Shown here: positions 11,218 through 21,928 of the stretch, piece after piece | How the letters are laid out: every line of letters begins with the position of its first letter | How positions within the stretch are numbered: the stretch's first letter is position 1 | Source: Diphasiastrum complanatum | Lineage: Eukaryota > Streptophyta > Lycopodiopsida > Lycopodiales > Lycopodiaceae | Direction of reading: 5' to 3' | DNA length: 62,000 bases | Assembly (NCBI GenBank): GCA_029204225.1 | Contig: CM055112.1 | Location: 45,815,563 to 45,877,562 of the forward strand | Translations under genes and position numbers: made by a program | The notes under the pieces: generated by a model | What the model saw: the letters and a program-made list of their open reading frames with translations, nothing else | Databases searched by the model: none | What the model was told of the DNA's origin: nothing

Positions 11218-12411
11218 TTAGGCTTGCTGAACTGGCGGAGCAGGCTGCCGAAACTTACGTAATCGGCTGTCATTTATCGAAGTATCAAATCGTTTCCCAT
11301 CCAAGTGCTCAAGAATTATTGCGCCATAGTTCAAGATTTCCTTCACTTTATACGGGCCTTCTCCAGTAAACTTCAACTTACCCTTGATTAGCTTGGTTTT
11401 GTACATCGATGCAAGATCTCCTACTTCCAGATCTTTCTTATGCAATCGCCGATCGTGCCATGCCTTGCGGCGGGCTTTCTCTGCTGCTAAGGCATGAACT
11501 ACCATCAATCGGGTTTCACATAATTTGTGCAACGCATCGTGGCAAAGTTGTAAAGACTGATCATCATTTAATTGTTCCGTTGCTGCTATGCGTAAAGATG
11601 GAATTAAAAATTCAATTGGCATAACAGCATCTTGACCATAAACCAGTTGAAAAGGTGTTTGATCTATACTATTTCTGTAAGCGGTTCTGAATGCCCATAA
11701 TGCTGCATACAGTTTATGTTTCCAATCAAACCGACTCGCTTCAACTGTCTTTGTCATAATGGTGCAGAGAATCTTATTGGAAGATTCAGCTTGGCCATTC
11801 CCTCTAAGATAATAGGGAGTACTAAATCTGTGTATAACAAAAAAATCTTCCAGTAAACACTTTATTGTTTGATTAACAAAGTGTGTGCCCCGATCATTGA
11901 CAATTTCGATCGGACATCCAAATCTGACTATAATATTTTCATATAGAAACTTAGCTTTAGATTTCGCATCAGCTACTTTGACAGCTTTGGCCTCAACCCA
12001 CTTGGTCATATAATCAGTTGCGACGATAATGTAGCGAGCCTGAGATCCTTGAGCAGTGGGATGAATAGGACCAACATAATCCAGTCCCCATTTTTCAAAC
12101 GGTGCTTGCGATAAAACCAGATGTAAGGGTTCATAATTATGTCGAGTAGGCCGTTGTGTTCGTTGGCAGACATCACATGTCTGAATAAAATTTTTTGTGT
12201 CCTTATGAAGCGTAGGCCACCAACAACCACATTGCAAAAGTTTGCAAACAGTAGTATCTGTAGAGAAGTGTCCTCCACCCATGCCATCTTGTGAAAACAT
12301 GATTAGATCTGGTACTTCATGCGGTAAAACACATCTTCGTAAAATATTATCTAATCCACGACGATATAATTGTCCTGCAATTAATTGATAAGGTTGAGTC
12401 TTATGAATCAA
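11218..12411 (-). CDS. Integrase of element C
   Basis: A 397-residue frame with a Ty3/gypsy integrase layout. It starts with a zinc-binding domain ending in CDVCQR. The catalytic core follows with the three acidic residues in GLDYVGP, VNDRGTHF and GQAESSNK. The C-terminal domain follows with SMYKTKLIKGKLKFTGEGPY. No chromodomain is seen. Upstream, the frame stays open to a TAG at 12421 that ends gag, in the same phase, so Gag and integrase were probably one polyprotein. The sequence just before the integrase (DAALFYVEAVPEWAADIVEYL) resembles the RNase H-integrase linker of related elements. This implies that protease, RT and RNase H were excised while the frame was kept. Confidence 0.85.
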   Translation of the reverse strand: MIHKTQPYQLIAGQLYRRGLDNILRRCVLPHEVPDLIMFSQDGMGGGHFSTDTTVCKLLQCGCWWPTLHKDTKNFIQTCDVCQRTQRPTRHNYEPLHLVLSQAPFEKWGLDYVGPIHPTAQGSQARYIIVATDYMTKWVEAKAVKVADAKSKAKFLYENIIVRFGCPIEIVNDRGTHFVNQTIKCLLEDFFVIHRFSTPYYLRGNGQAESSNKILCTIMTKTVEASRFDWKHKLYAALWAFRTAYRNSIDQTPFQLVYGQDAVMPIEFLIPSLRIAATEQLNDDQSLQLCHDALHKLCETRLMVVHALAAEKARRKAWHDRRLHKKDLEVGDLASMYKTKLIKGKLKFTGEGPYKVKEILNYGAIILEHLDGKRFDTSINDSRLRKFRQPAPPVQQA

Positions 12412-12420
12412 TTTTCTTTT

Positions 12421-14007
12421 CTATACTTTTGTCAAAGAGTCATTCGGTTGTCCTAGCATCAGGTACTCAACAATATCTGCCGCCCACTCAGGTACTGCTT
12501 CAACATAGAACAACGCAGCATCTGGCAGTTCATCATGCACTTCAGTATTAATTGGTGCGGATTCAATTCGTGAAACCATCAAGGGTGCACTTGGTTTATT
12601 ATGAGCTATCGATCCGTGCTTGATTGTTATCAAATTTACAGGTGCTGCTGGTGGTGGCTTCAGTCTTGCTGGACAGTCTTTATAGCAATGCCCATATCCA
12701 CAGTCACTACGGAATGGTACAAATTTTTCTTTATTTGGGCATTCTGCAACTCTGTGATTTTCTCCACATGCAAAGCATCCAAGTGGTGCTCTGGCCCAAT
12801 TTCTCGAGGCTTGTTGTTGAGCGGCAGCATAAATGGCATACTGTTCTGAAGATCCACCTTCCTGATCATTACCATAGCTCCATTGCTCAACACTTCCGTA
12901 AGGTTCTGGTTCCATCAAACTGGCAGGACGAGCGGAGTGCTTTGGTGGGGCAGGCAAGGCTAGACGCTCCGGGTATCCAAGAGTAGATTGTCGTAGTCTT
13001 GCTGTTGGATTGCCTCCATATTGTGGATCTCGATATCCCATCTGGGCATACCGTTGCTGAATCATCCGAGGGTTGAAGTTGCAAAAGGCAGTCTCATGGT
13101 CAGGTGAATCACACAGATGGCAAACATTGATTTCCATTCATTTTTTCAATTAAGGACACTCGTTCACTGTGTGATTTCTTGTACAAATAGAACACTAGAT
13201 ATGTTTCTTGGTAGGAAAAGTCTTTGCAAACTTCTCAGGTTCCTTGTTCGCTTCTCCGTGGAAATTTTCCAATGCTTTGATCTTCTCATCAAATTGCAAC
13301 TGCAACTTTTCCATCTATTTCTGCTGGGTCTTCCCAAGTTTCTCGAACTCATTGAGCATCATTTCTGCAGTAGCATTGGCATTCATTGATGCAATAGTGG
13401 TGGATGTCGTAGTAGTTTGCCCTGCTATATAAGGCAACATACTGACATTCGGCTCATCATCTGAATCTTCATCCTCCTCCCAAATTGCAACGTCCATCGC
13501 ATTTTGCAAAAGTGAGTACTCATTATGACGTTTCAGTTCACGTCGGATCTGTTTAGGTAGACCTGACAAAAACCACATAATCATGGCATTTTCATTAATC
13601 AGCTCATCAGATCTAAGACGTTTCACCCTTTCGATGTAATCTCGAACCATTTCCCGCTTTCCCATTTTAATTCTACTTAAAAGTAGGAAAGGGTCTTCCA
13701 TAAACTTCAGTGGTCTGAACCGTGTGATAAGGGCTCGTTTAACAACCTCCCAATCTGTACGCTCAGTTTCATCTTGGTTAAAGTACCAATCTTGTGTTGC
13801 GCCTGTTAAGGCCATAGAAAACAGCTTAAGTTTATCTTGAGGATAAATCTCACCATAGACCTCACAGGATTCAGCATAGATCTGAAGAAATTGAACTGGA
13901 TCTGTTAATCCATTATATCTGGGTAGATCCAGTCGGAGTGCTCTTCTAACAATAATTGGATTGACCTCCTGTGGAGCACCTCCAGGAGCAGCTCCAGGTG
14001 TAGCCAT
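12421..14007 (-). pseudogene. Gag of element C (four in-frame stops)
   Basis: Starts at ATG 14007 (MATPGAAPGG). The capsid-like core includes LDLPRYNGLTDPVQFLQIYAE, DWYFNQDETERTDW, VRDYIERVKRL and FLSGLP. An acidic linker follows, then a coiled segment and four knuckle-like motifs: CSICTRNHTVNEC, CHLCDSPDHETAFC, CFACGENHRVAEC and a degenerate CGYGHCYKDC. The whole stretch is one reading frame broken by stops near 13315, 13185, 13150 and 13139. The last part passes directly into the pre-integrase linker with no protease or RT between. Gag packages element RNA into particles; this copy could not make full-length Gag without suppression. Confidence 0.8.
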
Positions 14008-14239
14008 TTAGATCAAATTGATAATGTGATTGGATATAGATTTTTCCAAAAACTATCTCAAATTAGATCTACTAGCTCTATTCCACTTTTCAAGAATCTG
14101 ATTCTATATGATGAAAAACTACCCAAAATTCGATCAATCAATACTTCTCAAAAATAATAATTCTCTCAGAGTCCAATTCAGAATATATCAGATCTGATCC
14201 AAATTTTGATAGAGACTTGATCTGGAAAATCAGAAATTA

Positions 14240-14890
14240 AAAATAGGACTGGCGAAGGTTATCTAGACGAAGGTTGGCTTGGTGAAGGTTCAATAGTGCT
14301 ATTTTGGGATAAAAACTCTCTGAACACTTTTCTGACAATTTCTTGGGAAATAACCTTCGCCGATTTCTCAGATGGAAGATCTGACACAGATAAAACTATG
14401 GACAGCCGGACGAAGGTTTCTAACACAAAAAATATAGTTTTTGTGATCTGGCGAGGGTAAAAATCAATATTTTTTGTGATCTGATTAAGATAAATCTTCG
14501 CCGAACTCAAAAATAGTATTTTTATATAAATAGAATGTTCTGGAAACTCGACGAAGGTTCTGGCAAAGGATCAAGAGTAATACTGGTAATTTTGCAAAAA
14601 AGTGATTTTTTTGACAAAAATATGACAATATGACAACTGATCCTTTGGAAACCTTTCTATTTTTGGTATTATTCTTCGCCGACCTGGAAAAAGATAGATC
14701 TGGATCACATCTAAGCACAGTGAATTGAGCGAAGGTTCTTTTTTTTATTTTTTAGGATTTTGATAATTTTTGGTGTTTTTTTGTGGTTTTTCTGATGTTT
14801 TTGGAAATCTACTGGGAATTTATCTTTGCCCTTCAAACTGAAGGTTTTGTAAACAAAACCGAAGGTGTCTACAACTCAGCGAAGGTTTCC
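14240..14890 (-). repeat. GGCGAAGGTT motif cluster, leader block of element C
   Basis: Between the primer site and gag, about thirteen copies of GGCGAAGGTT variants occur in both orientations. They are near 14250, 14269, 14281, 14355, 14411, 14449, 14493, 14550, 14672, 14730, 14840, 14862 and 14878. Opposed copies can pair in RNA. The rest of 14008-15203 is AT-rich with no ORF of interest. Confidence 0.6.
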
Positions 14891-15203
14891 TGAAAGAGGG
14901 TAAAAAGTTCTGGGCTCTGATGATGCTTTTTGCCTCTTTTTGACCAATTTTTACAGATTTGACCGATTTTTGTTATTTTGTCTGATATCTCAGATCCAAA
15001 TGGATCTTAAAATTAGTGATCTGAATAGCTTTCCCTGTTTAATAATTAGATTAGATTTCAAACAAGCAAATCCACTCAAAATCTAGCAAAATCAATCCCA
15101 AACTATCCCTACAATGCAGTTTTAACACTATTCATGCCACGACAAGGTGCCTAATGCAAGCTAACCATCATCCAAACTTGTTGCAAACTGAAAAATTGGC
15201 GCA

Positions 15204-15223
15204 GCTCCCTGGCAACGGCGCCA
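15204..15223 (-). other. Primer-binding site (tRNA-Asp) of element C
   Basis: On the minus strand TGGCGCCGTTGCC followed by AGGGAGC begins four bases after the LTR end. Plant tRNA-Asp(GTC) ends in the complement of TGGCGCCGTTGCCGGGGA, so there are few mismatches. Asp priming is typical of Athila/Tat elements. Confidence 0.85.
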
Positions 15224-15227
15224 AAAT

Positions 15228-15955
15228 TGTAGTGGGTTTCTTTCCTTGCCTAACCTGAATCCAAGATCTAGTCAATCTAGCATCAAAGAGACGGAGTTAG
15301 TTGTCACGCGTAGGTTCGTTCCCATGCGAGCGATAGTATAGTTCAGATTTCAACATGAATGGAGGATCTAACACTAACATCCATTAACCCTACTTCCATT
15401 AATCCTAAATCCACAACAATGATAGAAACTAACTCTTCTCTCTCTCCCTTTCTCTCTCACAAAAAGCATAAGAAATAGCAATCCCAATAATGATCAAATC
15501 CAACAATTAGCAAAGTTCAAAGAAAGCATGAGAAATGGAGGAAAGAGAGAAAAAGCAAGGACATTCATCAATCCATTTCTAAAGAGAACCAATCTGCTTT
15601 ATTGAAATGAGGAAATGAAGATGAGGAGCAACTCGAGTTGGTCCCTTTTCATAGTAGAGAGGAGGACCCTGGCCTCTGAATCCTATTGGTCCAGTCTTGC
15701 CTCTCTTTTTATTAAATTTAAAAAAGTGTGGGAACCATCAAAATTGGAGGGAAACCCAACTTTATTCACTAACTTGACATTTAGGCCCTGTGACATTAAA
15801 AGTCCCGCAAAAAGGCCTAAAGTCCTTTTACTATCATTCTAATTAATCAAATAACTATGTGATCATCGGGTTGGACTTATACACACAAGGTGCCAAATCC
15901 CTCTCACTTATTAACTAGGGTTAGGGTTGCCTTGGGATCTGCAAACCCTCCAACA
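15228..15955 (-). repeat. 5' LTR of element C
   Basis: It matches 6691-7447 with a few percent divergence and a 30-bp length difference. The position equivalent to the TATAAAAAGGG box of the other LTR (15644-15654) reads TATGAAAAGGG here, so the promoter copy that would drive this element may be weakened. Confidence 0.9.
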
Positions 15956-16400
15956 CACGTGCTTTAGCGATCATGGTCATGGAAAATAGTTGGACCATAG
16001 CATCGGGAGATGTTTTGCCATACACATCGCACACATTCTCAAAGATTTGCAAAAATCGTTGAGGGTTCGAACTACCATCAAACTTGGGTAGATCCAACTT
16101 GGGTGTTCTCTTTCAATATGAGCACTGTGGGTAGCAAAAGCGCCATTAAAGGGGTTCTGGCCTGTGAGGGGTCAGCACCATTAAAATGGGCTCAAGCTCG
16201 TGAAGACTCGGCTCTTTCAGGTTCTTGGCTTTCGAATGGGTTTGTGGATGATTCGGATATTTGGGACCTCATTCGAGGGTATCGATTGAGTCTAGCTTGC
16301 TCAGTGGAAGGGGACACCATCTCGGGCTGATAATCTGTTGTGGTATCGGGATCAGGATGGTGTTCCATTGTTACTGTCGTGTATTTTGTGGTTTGTATGG
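15956..16400 (-). pseudogene. Ty3/gypsy gag N-terminal part (element A, piece 1)
   Basis: The minus-strand frame starts at an ATG near 16370 (MEHHPDPDTTTDYQ), then is shifted. It resumes as RTPKLDLPKFDGSSNPQRF, FLQIFENVCDVYGK and MVQLFSMTMIAKAR up to the CACGT duplication. After element C is removed it continues as DWFFNLDRE at 6690. This is homologous to the Gag of element C but clearly a different copy, so C inserted into a relative. Confidence 0.75.
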
Positions 16401-16664
16401 ATTTTTGGTATTTTTTTGTTTTCGATTTTATTTATTTATTTTATTTTATTTTTTTGACTAGTAGGAAACGAGAGACTCAATATCTGAAGGGCTTTCTATT
16501 GGTATAAGTTTTGTTTTTTTTGGGATTTTTTTTTTTGGGGTGTATATGCCTTCTTTTTTTTTGAGTTCTAAGGCTCAATCAAAATTATGGTTTTGATCGA
16601 AATGAAAATCAGAGATCTTTGTCAAAAATTATGTCATTGGGCGTGGATCTCGTTCGGCCTGGTC

Positions 16665-17345
16665 GAGATGCTATTGAAATGATCCGGTCGAGATTTGATC
16701 AAGCCCTGACTCTCGATTGAGAACTTACCCCAAAAACTCGGTCGAGATCTGACCTAGAGACTCGGTCGTGACCAAGAGACTCGGTCGAGATCGTGACCAG
16801 AAGGCTCGGTCGAGATCGTGATCAGAGGACTCGGTTGAGATCTTATGATTTTTTCGGCTCGGTGAAGATCTTACGTTTTGGCGACTCGGTCGAGGTTGCA
16901 ACAACGAGACTCGGTTTAGATGGGAGTTGGAGGGCTCGGCTGAGATGGTGAAGGACGACGTCGATCAAGATGGCTTCCAAACGACTCAGTCGAGGTGGAG
17001 TCCAAAATGACTCGGTTGAGATTGAGTCCAAAACCGACTCGGTCGAGATGAGTCCAAAACAACTCGGTCGAGATTGAGTCCAAAAATGACTCGGTCGAGA
17101 TTTGAGTTTTTTTTTTTTTTTACAGCCTCGGTCGAGTTGGTAACGAAGGGGCTCGGCTGAGATGGTGACGACGGACTCGGCTGAGATGTTGACAAACGAC
17201 TCGGCTAAGATGTTTAGGAGGGGGCTCGGCTAAGATGTTAACGAACGACTAGACTGAGATGTTCAGAAGGGGGCTCGTTTGAGATGGTCAGGAGGGGGCT
17301 CGGCTGAGATGGGAATGAAGGGGTTCGGCTGAGATGGGAGTGATG
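16665..17345. repeat. Degenerate tandem array with CTCGGTCGAG palindrome
   Basis: More than twenty units of about 25-35 bases carry ACTCGGTCGAGAT or close variants (CTCGGCTGAGAT, CTCGGTTGAGAT). The core CTCGGTCGAG is an inverted repeat (CTCG/CGAG). Spacers are purine-rich and variable, and a T-run interrupts at 17107-17121. The array lies just upstream of the A gag start on the minus strand, the leader position of that element. Confidence 0.8.
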
Positions 17346-18689
17346 GGAGTGAAGGGGTCAGGAGTGCAAACGGGGTGCAGAGGATGGGTATATTGTGGGT
17401 AAATGAGGATGCAGAAGGATCGGAGGAGGTGTTATGGAATGTGTGGAGGGTGGTTGCAGGTCGTTTTGAGCTATGAATGGATCTGGAAATGTTTCAGGTT
17501 TCTTGTATGGATCCGATGAAAGGAAGTATTGCAGCATGGATCGTTTAACAATGTGAATTGGGCAACAGGCCAAATGTTTACTAATTTCCTGTTCTAGAGA
17601 ATCAGTTGGCTGGTTATTTGCTTCTTCTTAGCTTCAGACATGTTCTGCCTGTTATTAGGCTCTTTGGGCACTTCTTGGTTTATAGCTTTCTTGTTTCTCC
17701 CAGAATCAGTCAAAAGGGACAGATGTACGTTTTGTAGTTTATGTCCTACCTAGCAGAGGATGACTCAGGAGGGTCACTCTTGCACTGGAATCACATGCTT
17801 CAAATCAAACATGCAGATTATGCATTCAACCAAGAAATCAACATGTAGAGTGGTTGAAATGCCATGAAATCCTACTTTAATGTTGCAAAAAATGAGTTTT
17901 AATCAGATCTTAAACATTAAAACTATTCTACACATACAGTAATTCACAGACCTGAAACAAGAAACTAATCTAATAGCATTTTAGAAGTCCAAGAATCAAA
18001 AAACACTCATTTCTTGATTCTTGGACTCCCAAGAACTTCAAGCACTAGAATGTCAAGGATCTGCAAAATTTACACCACATTTCTAGCCTCTATAATTTAC
18101 CTGAATGCTGATTCCTTTATTAATCCACAAGCAAGAAAAGAAATCCAATCCACAACTAGGAAAGCAAGAAAACTAATCCATCACTAAATCCACAACCACA
18201 CACAAGGAATGGAAGGGCATGGTCATAAGAAAATCACTCAAGAAAACAATCATGATCAAGGAGCTCAAAGAATGCACCAAACAATCATCTTCTCAAAGAG
18301 GGAGTCTCTTAAATAAGCAAGAGAGCTCCTTAGGTGGCATTCTAGTGGCATTTCCACATTTCACAAATTACAAGTGGAATAATGCTCTCCACTAGAGGTC
18401 ACCATCAAAAGGTGGCTCACTCTACTTTCTTTAAGAGGGGTCTACTTGCATTTATTACTTTGCCTAGAAATACTAGTTCCTACATGGTCATTCCATCTTT
18501 TGGGATTCACCATGAGGCTTACACAGTTTCTTCTTTACAAGACTAACTAGTATTCCTCGGCTCTCAGTCTTTGTTCGTCTCGTCTTCTCAGAGACCTCAG
18601 TCTATGGTGAGAGGTGCTCTTGATTAGCTCTGGTCGAGTATCTTGGGGATTCGTTAGAATCAGCGAACAATCCACAATCAAGAACTCGA
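17346..18689. other. Unassigned stretch, possibly LTR of element A
   Basis: No coding similarity found. It lies upstream of element A's leader, where its 5' LTR is expected, but I could find neither a primer-binding site nor a second copy. Around 17980-18030 a short inverted repeat (AGTCCAAGAATCAA / TTGATTCTTGGACT) is visible. Confidence 0.3.
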
Positions 18690-19252
18690 GTAGAGGAAAA
18701 AATTAATTTTGACTCGAAATAGTATAGAAATCTCATGACTCCATAAAACTTAATTACAAATGAACTAAGACTCATATATGTAGCAACTCAAGGTAGAGGG
18801 GAGTGAAACATGATTGGAACTCTTCTTTACCTCCTCTAAATCCTATTAGTTGAGTGACTGCTCTCTAACTTGATTGGACCAATTTGATGGATTTCTAGCT
18901 TTTGATTGGTCACTAACTCTCATGCCAACACATAGTGATGAGTCACACACCCAACCTCAACTTGACAAATGTAAGTAGCCTAACCTAACTTGAGCTACAT
19001 CACTCTCTACTTTTGGCCAAATCAAGCCTTTACATGTGTACTTGCATAAATTGCCTCTAATGCCAAAAATGTCCTAATCAACATTTAACATGTGGCTAGA
19101 TTTCTACTAAAATCACAAGTACCCCTAACTCAAAATAGAACTAACATAATTAGACTATGTTCCACACATGGGAACATGCTCCACACGTGTGATATTTTCT
19201 CACATACAAGAATTTGTGAAATATCCAAGCCAGATTTTGCCAATTTTTCACA
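18690..19252 (-). repeat. Truncated 3' LTR of copia element D
   Basis: It aligns with 20690-21247 (shared phrases such as TTTTGATTGGTCAC, CCTAACCTA, GAGCTACATCAC, GATTTTGCCAATTTTTCACA) at clearly reduced identity. On the minus strand it starts TGTGAAAAATTGG. Its far end below about 18690 does not match the other LTR, so the copy is truncated or overwritten there. Confidence 0.6.
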
Positions 19253-19480
19253 ATCTCCCTCAACACTTCATTATTGGATACATTCATCTTGATGATATGT
19301 AGGGCCATCCTTGCCCTCTTCTTGAACTTTATGGATTCTTGAGGCACTTGAGGCTCCTCCTCATTGCCAAGCACAATATCCATAATGTCTTGAAGCACCA
19401 AAATAGATTCCATCCTAACCTTCCAAGTAGAATAGTTGGAGGAATTCAATCTTTCAATTGCCTTCAATAGGTACCTCCCA
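19253..19480 (-). pseudogene. Ty1/copia gag fragment (element D)
   Basis: The minus-strand frame reads IERLNSSNYSTWKVRMESIL and KKRARMALHIIKMNVSNNEVL. This is the N-terminal signature of copia Gag (the LNG-NY--W---M motif of the DUF4219/UBN2 families). It runs straight into the LTR at 19252 with nothing of protease, integrase or RT, so the body of the element was lost by internal deletion. Confidence 0.75.
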
Positions 19481-20355
19481 TTAATGCCATGATGAGACAA
19501 ATGAAAATGTACACAAAGTAAAAGCTTGTGAAATGACTCTACAAAGTGATTTTGTGATTCCCAAAAGCCTAGACTTAAACAAATCAAAGGTCTAGCAAGA
19601 TCTACGCAATATCTCTATGACAAATCCTAGAATCAATCTTCACTAAAAGATTTTCTTGTACACAAAGTACACACATGTGAAAGGACTCCAATAATGACTT
19701 TTTGACCCTCAAAACACTAGATTTAAACACATCAAAAATCTAGAAAGGTCTACAAAAGGTCTAGATCACAAACATAACAATAACATCACACCAAAACCTA
19801 GTCTTGCCTTGATCACAAAAATCAGAGCACTACAAATTTGCACCAAACCACACCAAATTCAGATCCAATCACCCCTATTGGACTCCACAAAGACCAGTGA
19901 CTCTAAATCTTTAGATCTAGAATGGATTTGATTACAAACAATGTCCTAGATCCTTGTCACTTGACTAGAATTGAGAGAACCTTTCAATTTTGGACGTAAC
20001 ACTCAAGATCAAGGGCATTAAACCATAAAGATCCAAAAAACACTAGGTACCCTCAAACATTGGATCTATACATCAACAAGATGCATCAACAACCCTTGGG
20101 GGCTTGGTCTTCTCAATCTACACTTGATGCTCAAGATGAGTTTGCTACAAAATTCCTAAGTGGATGCAACTCACACGTGGCTTGTAATTTTCATACATTA
20201 AATGCTAACAAATTATCCAAGAAATCACTCCAATCAAGCAATCATTAGCCAATTTAAAGCTATAAGACAATTGGGATGCAAGAGCACTCTCAAACCTAGA
20301 ATTTTCACTCAATATCTTGTTTCATGGAGATCAAACTTCATGAATGCATGTACCT
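19481..20355. other. Leader and 5' gag flank of element D
   Basis: Between the gag fragment and the primer site there are short degenerate repeats (variants of CAAATCAAAGGTCTAGCAAGATCTACGC near 19580 and 19730) and no intact ORF. Treated as non-coding leader of element D. Confidence 0.4.
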
Positions 20356-21247
20356 AGGCTCTGCTACCATGTTAAAAAAATGAGATTTAAGGACATGCAA
20401 AGAGACCTAGACTACAATGACCTAGGTTCTACATGCAAAGAGACCTAGGTTCTACAATGACCTTCATGCATGTGAGGTTGCACAAGATGCATCTATGATA
20501 GATCAAATCGGATTTTCAAGGGCTATCTATCAAGATTTGAATAAAGGAAAGAGCTCATCTACAACAAAAGTTATGATCATCCAAAGAGAAGCTACTTTTT
20601 CACATTCACATGAAAAAACAAAGTGAAATTCACTATGAGAGACAAAATCAAGCATGTTGCTCTCGGGTAGAGAGAGAAGATATATTCATACTCGGGTAGA
20701 TAAAGAATAGACCAAAAATGTATGTGAACCAAAATTGCATTAACTCTCAAGTTCATCATTTGTACAAAGAATGAGCTCCTCTATATAGTGATTTGAGATC
20801 CAAGAGGAGTAGAAAGCAAGTAAAATGATTGGATCTCTTACATAGCTCCTCTAACTTTGATTGGTCTAGTGACATAAGGACCCTTGATTATAATTGGACC
20901 AATTTCATGGATCTTTTGCTTTTGATTGGTCACATGAATTCATGACAACACATAGGAAAGTGTCACTAGTCCTCGACTATCATGCAATGTGTAAGAAGCC
21001 TAACCTACCTCAAGCTACATCACACACTAATTTTGGCCTAATCACCTACCAACATGTGTACAAGGGGTGGAAAAGTCAAAGTACCCCCCAAAATCAAGAT
21101 TAAGGCCTACTGACTATTCAAACTTTTCATAAATGAACTACGAAGATTATGGATACCCTCCACACGTGGGAACATCCTCCACACGTGAGATTTCACTATG
21201 TATATGATATTGCAAAAGATCAAGCTAGATTTTGCCAATTTTTCACA
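20356..21247 (-). repeat. 5' LTR and primer site of copia element D
   Basis: The LTR spans 20370-21247. On the minus strand it starts TGTGAAAAATTGG and ends TTTTTTTAACA. Immediately after it (20356-20369) is TGGTAGCAGAGCC, a one-base variant of the iMet primer site. It pairs with 18690-19252. Confidence 0.65.
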
Positions 21248-21726
21248 TTATGTATGATTATTTTCCCTTTAAAGCTTTGTTATGAATAATCAAAATTTCA
21301 GACTTGAATGAGATTCGAAGTTTGTCATTTCATCATTAAACTAGATTGTGGAAAGTTATGGAATAGATCAAATGGTTATTTCTTATATCTTTGATCAAAT
21401 CATTGGATTCAGCTAACATTCTAACACATATGGCTCTTTAGTATTTACAAAGATGAAATTTTCAATTGAACCAAAGTCAAAGATTACAGGGCTTGGCATT
21501 TTACGAGTAAATCTTTTGCGAGTTTCTTTCATGCCATGAGTCAATAAAAAAAAATAGCACATGGTGTGTTACCTTTTTTATTTATGCCACTACTTGAATG
21601 TTTATTAATAAGAAATGTGGTTTAGCATATAGTTAAAAATTTCATAATGAAATCCCAAAAAAAATAAATTTGAAGTTAAAATTTTCTAGCCTCGTGCTAA
21701 AAAAAAGAAAATTGTTTTTTTGACTA

Positions 21727-21758
21727 AATCACTTGGCACGTTGGTGTGCCAAGTGATT
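21727..21758. repeat. Perfect 13-bp hairpin
   Basis: AATCACTTGGCAC (21727-21739) and GTGCCAAGTGATT (21746-21758) are exact reverse complements around a six-base loop GTTGGT. It lies just left of a (CA)n tract. Confidence 0.9.
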
Positions 21759-21765
21759 CAGCTAG

Positions 21766-21768
<3 letters not shown>

Positions 21769-21822
<54 letters not shown>
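21769..21822. repeat. (CA)n microsatellite
   Basis: About 27 uninterrupted CA units between two related hairpins. Confidence 0.95.
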
Positions 21823-21823
<1 letters not shown>

Positions 21824-21825
21824 TC

Positions 21826-21928
21826 TGAATCACCTAGCACACCGGCATGCCAAGTGATTCAGTGTGCTATCGTTGAAAGTTTTAATTTTTTTTTTTTCTA
21901 GCTATTTCACAAAGCACGTCGACGTGCT
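21826..21928. repeat. Second hairpin and 16-bp palindrome
   Basis: TGAATCACCTAGCA (21826-21839) pairs with TGCCAAGTGATTCA (21849-21862) except for two wobble-type differences. It repeats the theme of the hairpin at 21727. AGCACGTCGACGTGCT at 21913-21928 is a perfect 16-bp palindrome. Confidence 0.8.

Larger units (their letters stand above)
6691..15955 (-). mobile_element. Ty3/gypsy (Athila/Tat-like) element C encoding Gag and integrase only
   Basis: LTRs at 6691-7447 and 15228-15955 begin TG and end CA and are flanked by the target duplication CACGT (6686-6690, 15956-15960). A tRNA-Asp primer site lies inside the right LTR and a purine tract inside the left LTR, so the element reads on the minus strand. 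Order of transcription: leader with repeated GGCGAAGGTT motifs, gag, integrase, a second motif-rich gap, then about 3 kb of further ORFs before the 3' LTR. Protease, RT and RNase H are missing. tRNA-Asp priming and a long post-integrase region are typical of Athila/Tat elements; that placement is inferred. It is inserted in the gag of a relative (element A). Confidence 0.88.

Noticed and set aside
16665-17345. CRISPR-like array of short repeats
   Set aside because: Repeats and spacers are both degenerate and variable in length, there are no cas genes, and the setting is a plant retroelement leader.
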